DNA from: CAYMRB01 sp964392615
Lineage (GTDB): Bacteria; Planctomycetota; UBA8108
NCBI GenBank assembly: GCA_964392615.1
Contig: CAYMRB010000583.1
Location: forward strand, 1 to 5,110
Direction: 5' to 3'
Length of the DNA: 5,110 nt
Made by a program: the position numbers and the translations under genes. The notes under the pieces are model-generated. The model ran no database searches. It saw only the letters and a program-made list of their open reading frames with translations, and was not told the DNA's origin. Each line of letters opens with the position of its first letter. Positions within the stretch are counted from its first letter, which is position 1. Below are positions 1 through 5,110 of the stretch, one piece after another.

Positions 1-2422
1 GCCACCGCACGCGCGGATCCGCATCGTCCCGCGCCAGCCGCTCGAGCGCATCGCGGTGCGCGGCTGCCGCGGCGCCGAGCTCGCCCAGCGCCCATGCCGC
101 GCGCCGGCGCACCTGGAAGCGAACGTCGCCGAGGGCGCGAGCGAGAGCCGGAGCGACAACGTCGCCAGCGACGGCCAAATGACCAAGCGTACGCGCCGCC
201 TGCTCGCGCACGCGCCAGTCGCGATCGTCGAGGTACGGTACGATCGCCGGCACCGCGTCTCGCGCAGCCGGACCGAAGCGCTCGAGGCCGCGCAGCGCGG
301 CGAGGCGTAGCTTACGTTCGACGAGCACGCCGACAAGCGCTGGCACCGCGACGTCAGCTCGCGCGCCGATGTCGCCGAGCGCTTGCGCGGCTTCGGCGCG
401 GCCGAGCGCTCGGGGCACTTGAAGCAGCCGCGCGAGCGCCGGCACCGCAAGGGCAGCGTCCCGCCCGATCGCGCCGAGCGCACGCGCGGCAACATCGGTG
501 ACCGCGGCCTGCCCGGGCTGTCGGCAGTCCTCGAGCACGATGTCGGCGAGCTCGCGCACGTGCGGTCGCGCTGCCGGCCCGGCGCGTACGAGCCCCTCGA
601 ACGCGTCCGAGCTGGACTCGTCGCGCTGATCGAGCGCATATCGTGCGAGCTCGGGCAAGACGCGGGGGTCGTCCGGCGCGACCGCTGCGAGCAGCGAGAT
701 GCGCTCGTCCGAAGCGAGCTCTGCACGCAATAGGTCCGGCAGTGCATTCGCGGCGCGCGGCCCGGCGCGTACGAGAATGTCGACGCAGGTGTACACATCT
801 TCGCCCAAAGCGTCCGCGGCAGCGAGGCGCTCGACGAGGCTGGACACGTAGCGCGGATCGTCGACGAGGATCGACTCGAGCTCGACCGTCGTGTCGAAGA
901 ACTCGATCTCATCGTCCTGAAGCGCGAGGAGCAACGCATCGACCGCCGGCTTCGCGTCAACGCCCCACGCGCCGAGGATGTCGACCGCTTGTTGCCGCGC
1001 ATCGACACTCTCCGCTTCGAGACGCACGGCGATCGGTGCGAGCTGCCGCTGGCCCACGAAGGGCCCGAGCCGCACGAGCGCGCCTGTCGCGGTGTCGCGC
1101 ACCCATTGCACGGGGTCGTCGAGTGCCGCGACGAGAACGCCCCCCACCGCTCGCGACGCTGGTCCCGTCGCTCCGAGAGCGGAGAGCGCCTCCGCGCGCA
1201 CCTCCGCGTCATCGGCGCGCGCGGCGCGAGCGAGCGCCGCGACGATCCGCTCGACGAGACCCGCGCGTTCGGGCCGGAACAGCGACAGTGGTACCAGCGC
1301 ACCGAGCGCGGCCGCTGCGGCTTGCCGTACCTGCACGTCGTCCGACTCGATCAGCGCGACGATCCGCTCGACGACCTCGACGTCCGGTCGCGCGCTGGCA
1401 AGAGGGACCGCAGCTCCGACGTCACCGCGCTCGACGCCGGCGGCAAGCGCCAACACGACCGACGGCGGAATGCCCCGCGGCGACGGAGAGCGCAGTCGCC
1501 CATCGAGCGCCTCGTACGCCACGTCGCGCACCTCTTCGTCGACGTCGGCCGCGCCGCGCACGAAGACGTCGAGATCGACCTGCTTCGCATCGATCCCGCC
1601 GAGTGCCGCTGCGCGAACGCTCGGAACGGGATCGTCGAGCAGCTCCGCGAACGAGGCGGCGGCCGTATCGCCCTCGCTCATGCGAGCGAGCAGGTCGACG
1701 GCACGGGTGCGCACCTCCGGCGCGCCGTCCTCGATCGCCTCGGCGAGCACTGCACGAAGATTCACGCGCCGCGAGCTCGGGCCGACGAGGCGGCTGCAAA
1801 CGTTGGTGTTTGCCTCGGCTTTCAGGAGTGCCCAGACGAGTCGTCGCGTCGCCGCCTCGTCGCAAGGCAGATGTGTGAGAGCCTCCGCCGCGACACAGCG
1901 TTCCGTGACGTCGCCGTTCTCCACACGAGCCAGCAGTACGTGGACCGTGTCGGCAACGGCTGCAGCCTCCTTGACGGTGCGGATCCGCGCGCGATAGGAC
2001 ACGCAGGTCATCGCCGCAAGACGAACGTCCGGGTCCGAATCGCCACAGAGCGCGGTCAAGGTTGCGAGCACCGCGTCGTCCTGTCCGCGGCGCATCGCCC
2101 GGTGCAGCCGAACTCGAGAATGGAACGCAAGGTCGAGGGCCGTGCTCACCAAGGCCCCGTACTGCGCCCCGTCGCACGCCGCTGCCAGCGCTTCGTCGTT
2201 CCCGAAGTGACGCACGAGGTGCTCGAGGCCGACCATGCTCCCCTGCTCCGCGAGCTTCGACGCCTCCTCGACGGACAGCAGATCGACGACGGCGGGTTCG
2301 GAGCGCTCGCTCCACCACGACGCGATCGAGCCTCGCATCACGAAGCCGACGGCCGTCAGCGCGACGACACAGATGACGATGAGCGTGTCGACGACGCGGA
2401 CTGGCAACGCGCGGCGCTTCAT
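1..2422 (-). CDS. Membrane-anchored HEAT-repeat protein (gene 2, 3' end outside window)
   Basis: Reading leftward from the ATG at 2422, the frame is open for 807 codons and leaves the window without a stop. The first residues are MKRRALPVRVV, followed by a hydrophobic stretch at about residues 10-29 (one Asp at 12), then Arg30. This is again a likely signal anchor. Cys18 does not sit in a convincing lipobox. The rest is an alpha-solenoid with HEAT-like units at about 123-146, 226-247, 255-276, 286-307, 350-377, 389-417, 428-451, 460-486, 658-684, 692-717, 724-750 and 755-783. The last visible residues, ending DADPRVRW, match gene 1 around residues 860-867. Gene 1 has only 15 residues left after that point, so a full length near 820 residues is expected. 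The start is well supported by an ATGA overlap with gene 1 and a GGAGG motif five bases upstream, so translation is probably coupled. No catalytic motif is seen. PBS-lyase-type and DNA-alkylation-repair HEAT proteins are far shorter and lack this anchor. Function unknown. Confidence 0.92.
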   Translation of the reverse strand, partial: MKRRALPVRVVDTLIVICVVALTAVGFVMRGSIASWWSERSEPAVVDLLSVEEASKLAEQGSMVGLEHLVRHFGNDEALAAACDGAQYGALVSTALDLAFHSRVRLHRAMRRGQDDAVLATLTALCGDSDPDVRLAAMTCVSYRARIRTVKEAAAVADTVHVLLARVENGDVTERCVAAEALTHLPCDEAATRRLVWALLKAEANTNVCSRLVGPSSRRVNLRAVLAEAIEDGAPEVRTRAVDLLARMSEGDTAAASFAELLDDPVPSVRAAALGGIDAKQVDLDVFVRGAADVDEEVRDVAYEALDGRLRSPSPRGIPPSVVLALAAGVERGDVGAAVPLASARPDVEVVERIVALIESDDVQVRQAAAAALGALVPLSLFRPERAGLVERIVAALARAARADDAEVRAEALSALGATGPASRAVGGVLVAALDDPVQWVRDTATGALVRLGPFVGQRQLAPIAVRLEAESVDARQQAVDILGAWGVDAKPAVDALLLALQDDEIEFFDTTVELESILVDDPRYVSSLVERLAAADALGEDVYTCVDILVRAGPRAANALPDLLRAELASDERISLLAAVAPDDPRVLPELARYALDQRDESSSDAFEGLVRAGPAARPHVRELADIVLEDCRQPGQAAVTDVAARALGAIGRDAALAVPALARLLQVPRALGRAEAAQALGDIGARADVAVPALVGVLVERKLRLAALRGLERFGPAARDAVPAIVPYLDDRDWRVREQAARTLGHLAVAGDVVAPALARALGDVRFQVRRRAAWALGELGAAAAAHRDALERLARDDADPRVRW
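575..775 (-). repeat. 18-bp direct repeat pair within gene 2
   Basis: The sequence CGGCCCGGCGCGTACGAG (plus strand) is present at 575-592 and 758-775, 183 bases or 61 codons apart and in the same reading register. Each copy encodes Leu-Val-Arg-Ala-Gly-Pro at equivalent places in HEAT-like units (around residues 550-555 and 611-616). It is best explained by repeat-unit duplication or shared codon choice within the solenoid. Confidence 0.75.
1238..1374 (-). repeat. 20-bp direct repeat pair marking two successive HEAT units in gene 2
   Basis: The identical 20-base sequence CGCGACGATCCGCTCGACGA (plus strand) occurs at 1238-1257 and 1355-1374, 117 bases or exactly 39 codons apart. Both copies lie in the same codon register and encode Val-Glu-Arg-Ile-Val-Ala at the first helix of neighbouring HEAT units (around residues 351-356 and 390-395). 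The offset equals one HEAT repeat length, which suggests an internal unit duplication. Confidence 0.8.
2419..2422 (-). other. ATGA stop/start overlap joining the two genes
   Basis: The last two bases of gene 2's ATG start codon are the first two bases of gene 1's TGA stop, giving ATGA on the minus strand. This arrangement is typical of translational coupling by termination and re-initiation. It implies one transcript and linked amounts of the two proteins, which is an inference from the layout. Confidence 0.85.
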
Positions 2423-5067
2423 GGCGTCCTCCCTTCCGCGACGCGCACGAGCGCCTTGCGCGCCTGCCACGCCACGCGCGCGTCCGCGTCGTCGAGGCGA
2501 GCTCGCAGTGCGTCGATGGCACCGCTTGCCCTGTCACCGAGCTCGCCGAGCGCCCACGCCGCGCGCTGGCGCACGAACCAGCGCGTGTCGCCGAGCCGGC
2601 GAACGAGCGCAAGGGCGACGTCTTTCGACTGCGGCGCGATCGACCCGATGAGCTCGACGCCGCGCTCGCGCACCGCGGGATCGACATCGTCGAGGTATGC
2701 GAGAACGGCGTCGACCGCGGGCGCGGCGCCGGGGCCGAGACACAGCAGACCGTCGAGCGCGGCGAGCCGCGTCTGCGGATCGCGCAAGGCCGCCGTCAGC
2801 GCAGGAAGCGCCGTCGTGCCGTCGGCGTCGACCGAGCCGAGAGCGCGACAGGCGTCGGAACGCCCGTCGCACGCCGGGTGCGCGATGAGCGCGGCCAGCG
2901 CGGGCGCGGCATCGCGGCCGTCCGGTCCGAGCGTCTCGAGAAGAGGCGCGGCCGCGGGGCCCCACTCTCCGCCGAATTCGCAGCCAAAACCGCAATCGCA
3001 GGCGTCGCGATCCTGTACGCACTCGTCGACGATCCACTCGCGCAGATGCGGGACGATCCACGCCGCGGGCAAGCCGGGTGCCGCCAACGGCTCCAACGGC
3101 GCTTCGATCTCGCTCGCGCTGAAGGCACGGCCGCCAGACACGAAGAGACCCGCGCGAGCCGTAGTGATGAGCGTGTCGACCACGTCACGCCGCACGACGC
3201 CGAGCTCGAGGAGCGCCAACGCGGCCTCGTTCCGACGATCGAACGTCCGCCGATCCCACACGCGCACGAGTCGCACGCGCTGTGCGTCGTCCAGGCGCGG
3301 TTCGGTGGCCGCGAAGTTGGCGAGCGCGGCATCGCTCAACGCGCCGTCGGAGAGCTCGAGCGCGCGGAGGAACAGCTCGCGCGGTTCGAGAGCGCCGCCA
3401 CCCGAATCGCCGGGCCGCGACGGGCCGAGGCGACCGAGCGCCCAGAGCGCATCTTCCGTGATGTCGCCTGCGGCTGTTGTTCCCCCTGACCTCTGCCGCA
3501 GTTGCGCCTCCAGCGCCGCCGCTACCGCTGGTCGAAGAGCCGCGACGTACGGCCCTCGTTCCCGGATCAGTCGGAGCGCCGTCCCGCGGGCTCGCGGGTC
3601 GTCGCCAGCGAGCATCGACGCGACTGGCGCGACGGGCAAGTGGCGGTGGGAGATGGCAAGCAGCCGTTCGTGCGCTGGCCTCTCGGTGACAAGCGACGAG
3701 ATCAGCGGCTCCACCCGTGCGCGCGCCGCGGGACCGATCCACCTGAGCGCGTTCGTCGCAGTCGCGGTGGACCTGACGTCCTCGTCGCCGAGCCATTCGA
3801 TCAGCAGCGGCAGGACGTGCGGGGCCAGCTCCGCCGTCGCCTCGGGCGACTCGATCCAGACGCGCGACGCGGCGGCGATCATCGAGACCGCGCGAGCACG
3901 CGTCTTCAAATCGTCATGGCGTGTCAGCGGCAGGAGCCGGCGCACGTCGGCAGCCTCGAGCTCGCCTCGGCTCCAGAGAATCCGGAGCCCCGTGCAGCAC
4001 AAGGACGCGCTGGCGCTCTCGAGCAGCCGCCACGCCGAGTCGCGGCAAAACGGCGGCAGACGCTTGTCGTGCACGTCCAGCCAGGTCTCGAGCGTCTTGC
4101 CCGCGGCCGTGCGAACCGCGGGATCCGGGTCGCTCACCGCGAGTTCCGTCACACGCTTCCACGGAACTTCCGATTGCGCGATGAACGAATCGAGGTCGAC
4201 CGTGCTGCTGGGCTCGATCAGCTCGGCGAGCACGGCCTGGCGCACGGTCGGCGAGCGATGCTCGAGCGCTTGCAAGAGCGGACGCCAGGCCTCGGGCTCG
4301 ATACCGAAGAGGGCGACGTCACCCCGCGCGCAGAGGACCGTCGCCATCGCGTCGATCACGGCGCGGGCCATCCCTTCGTCGTCGAGCCACGACTCGAGGA
4401 GTGCCATCGGGTCATCGTTCCGCGGCCAACTCCGCAGCAGCTCGTCGACCCGCTGGAGCTGATCCCCTTGCTGGACGACAGTGCGCAGAGCAACGTGCGC
4501 GACGTCGACGTCGATCCGCGGCAGCCGACCGAGGAGCTCCGCCGCCCCGCGCCGCACAGCGAGGTCCTCGTGCGCGAAGAGCTCGAAGGCCGTCGACGTC
4601 GCAAGTACCGACGCCCCCGCATCGACGACCTGATCGATCGCGAGAAGCGCCGCGAAGCGCACCGCTGGGTCATCGTCGTCGAGGAGCGCGACGAGCGCGG
4701 GAACCGACTTCTCAGCGTGATCACCGAGTGCGGCGACCGCGCGCAACGTCCACACGCCCTCCGAGCTCGCGGTCTTGCGCGCTTCTCCGAGTCGCTGCCA
4801 CCAGCGCTCGAGCCACTCTTTCCGAGCCCACAGGACAGCTTCCGCCCCCGCGTCGCGCCGCGCCAAGACCGGCAGTGCGCGCAGCTCGCCAAGCTCGATC
4901 AGCGCCTCGGCCGCGGCGGCCGCGACCTCTTCATCGGAGGACTCCAGCCGATGGAGCAGCCACGCCTTCTCGAGCGGCTCGCGCAACACGACGACCGCGA
5001 CGCCGATCGCGACGAGCGCTGCGAGCGGCAGCGCGATGATCCACACTCTGCGATGTCCGGACGACAT
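2419..5067 (-). CDS. Membrane-anchored HEAT-repeat protein (gene 1, complete, 882 aa)
   Basis: No catalytic domain is recognisable. The protein looks like an alpha-solenoid scaffold, a fold that usually serves protein-protein interaction. Residues 1-7 are short and basic (His5-Arg6-Arg7). Residues 8-28 are a continuous hydrophobic segment followed by Arg29, so I infer an uncleaved signal anchor with the bulk of the protein outside the cytoplasm. HEAT-like units with the typical L-x-D-x-D-P-x-V-R-x-x-A-A pattern are visible at about 121-146, 164-182, 263-285, 308-330, 417-445, 714-744, 752-776, 782-810, 815-843 and 850-876, with more degenerate units between. Residues 525-562 include Gly-rich stretches and look like a loop. 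A cysteine-rich insertion lies at 683-696, with two more Cys at 733 and 740. The ATG is the only start codon in this frame near the right edge, and it places the anchor at the N-terminus. However, the frame stays open upstream through the microsatellite to the window edge, so a further start outside cannot be excluded. The TGA stop overlaps the start of gene 2. The C-terminal third is paralogous to gene 2. The HEAT call is firm; the role is unknown. Confidence 0.93.
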   Translation of the reverse strand: MSSGHRRVWIIALPLAALVAIGVAVVVLREPLEKAWLLHRLESSDEEVAAAAAEALIELGELRALPVLARRDAGAEAVLWARKEWLERWWQRLGEARKTASSEGVWTLRAVAALGDHAEKSVPALVALLDDDDPAVRFAALLAIDQVVDAGASVLATSTAFELFAHEDLAVRRGAAELLGRLPRIDVDVAHVALRTVVQQGDQLQRVDELLRSWPRNDDPMALLESWLDDEGMARAVIDAMATVLCARGDVALFGIEPEAWRPLLQALEHRSPTVRQAVLAELIEPSSTVDLDSFIAQSEVPWKRVTELAVSDPDPAVRTAAGKTLETWLDVHDKRLPPFCRDSAWRLLESASASLCCTGLRILWSRGELEAADVRRLLPLTRHDDLKTRARAVSMIAAASRVWIESPEATAELAPHVLPLLIEWLGDEDVRSTATATNALRWIGPAARARVEPLISSLVTERPAHERLLAISHRHLPVAPVASMLAGDDPRARGTALRLIRERGPYVAALRPAVAAALEAQLRQRSGGTTAAGDITEDALWALGRLGPSRPGDSGGGALEPRELFLRALELSDGALSDAALANFAATEPRLDDAQRVRLVRVWDRRTFDRRNEAALALLELGVVRRDVVDTLITTARAGLFVSGGRAFSASEIEAPLEPLAAPGLPAAWIVPHLREWIVDECVQDRDACDCGFGCEFGGEWGPAAAPLLETLGPDGRDAAPALAALIAHPACDGRSDACRALGSVDADGTTALPALTAALRDPQTRLAALDGLLCLGPGAAPAVDAVLAYLDDVDPAVRERGVELIGSIAPQSKDVALALVRRLGDTRWFVRQRAAWALGELGDRASGAIDALRARLDDADARVAWQARKALVRVAEGRTP
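2428..2433 (-). promoter_or_regulatory. Shine-Dalgarno sequence of gene 2, inside gene 1
   Basis: On the minus strand the sequence reads GGGAGG, followed by five bases (ACGCC) and the ATG at 2422. This near-ideal ribosome binding site overlaps the Glu-Gly-Arg codons near the C-terminus of gene 1. It fixes the start of gene 2 and shows that gene 2 can recruit ribosomes itself besides receiving those that terminate on gene 1. Confidence 0.8.
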
Positions 5068-5072
5068 GGCGA

Positions 5073-5081
5073 CCCCACTCC
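5073..5081 (-). promoter_or_regulatory. Possible Shine-Dalgarno region of gene 1
   Basis: On the minus strand this reads GGAGTGGGG. The GGAG core comes from the last copy of the microsatellite and ends ten bases before the ATG. The GGGG run ends five bases before it. Neither is as good as the gene 2 site, but a purine-rich tract at a usable distance is present. Any promoter would lie beyond the right edge. Confidence 0.45.
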
Positions 5082-5110
5082 GACTCCGACTCCGACTCCG
5101 ACTCCGACTC
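5077..5110. repeat. Hexanucleotide microsatellite, (ACTCCG)n on the plus strand
   Basis: Five perfect tandem copies of ACTCCG plus the first four bases of a sixth run to the window edge without a mismatch, so the true length is unknown. On the minus strand, the sense strand for gene 1, the unit is CGGAGT, so each copy carries a GGAG core. The array ends ten bases before the gene 1 start codon. In the gene 1 frame it would read as alternating Ser-Arg with no stop. The other two minus-strand readings, Glu-Ser and Gly-Val, are also open. It could be an untranslated leader or the tail of an upstream gene. Confidence 0.95.

Noticed and set aside
643..1878. A 411-codon plus-strand frame opposite gene 2
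   Set aside because: Arg/Ala/Pro-rich composition, no supported start and complete overlap with the HEAT-coding strand. It is explained by high G+C content.
2419..2422. A single gene broken by a frameshift into two parts
   Set aside because: Gene 2 has its own ribosome binding site, start codon and N-terminal membrane anchor. Gene 1 ends with a C-terminal block that is paralogous to the end of gene 2, so these are two complete units and not halves of one.
1422..2687. A 421-codon minus-strand frame crossing the gene 1/gene 2 junction in another frame
   Set aside because: It overlaps both genes on their own strand, its product is Arg/Ser-rich without recognisable units, and it has no role once the ATGA-coupled frames are accepted.
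989..4462. A 1157-codon open frame on the plus strand spanning the junction of both genes
   Set aside because: Its translation is an Arg/Ser/Ala-rich low-complexity string with no domain. It lies opposite two well-formed genes, and over gene 2 it is in exact codon register, where stops would need TTA, CTA or TCA codons that are rare at this base composition. It is a shadow of the real genes.
5068..5110. Microsatellite as a CRISPR array, origin iterons or attachment site
   Set aside because: The unit is only six bases with no spacers, and no replication or integration gene is nearby. A simple tandem repeat is sufficient.
1..5110. Phycobilisome lyase (CpcE/F-type) or AlkD-type DNA repair identity for the HEAT repeats
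   Set aside because: The proteins are several times longer than those families, carry a membrane anchor, and have no supporting neighbours. Only the repeat fold is shared.

Overview
The window is very G+C-rich bacterial DNA with a strong preference for G or C at third codon positions (GTC, CTC, GAG, GCG and CGC are common in both genes). Essentially all of it is coding, and everything I can support is transcribed leftward on the minus strand. The composition, together with large membrane-anchored HEAT-repeat proteins, would suit a planctomycete, myxobacterium or similar high-GC lineage. No marker gene is present, so this placement is a guess.

From right to left along the direction of transcription: the right edge (5077-5110) is a perfect hexanucleotide microsatellite that continues past the window and stops about ten bases before the first start codon. 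Gene 1 (5067 to 2419) encodes a complete 882-residue protein with an N-terminal membrane anchor followed by an alpha-solenoid of HEAT repeats. Gene 2 (2422 to beyond position 1) overlaps gene 1 by an ATGA stop/start junction and has a good Shine-Dalgarno sequence inside the last codons of gene 1. It is open for 807 codons to the window edge and has the same architecture. Its last codons lie outside the window.

The C-terminal 150 or so residues of the two proteins align with roughly half of the positions identical by eye, and the alignment suggests that gene 2 ends only about 15 codons beyond the window. I therefore read the locus as a translationally coupled pair of diverged tandem paralogues. 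They probably make two membrane-tethered repeat scaffolds facing the periplasm or cell exterior. No enzymatic domain, RNA gene, mobile element, CRISPR array or terminator was recognised. The function is unknown. The items most worth a second look are the repeat array of Shine-Dalgarno-like cores in front of gene 1, the cysteine-rich insertion found only in gene 1, and the coupled paralogue arrangement itself.
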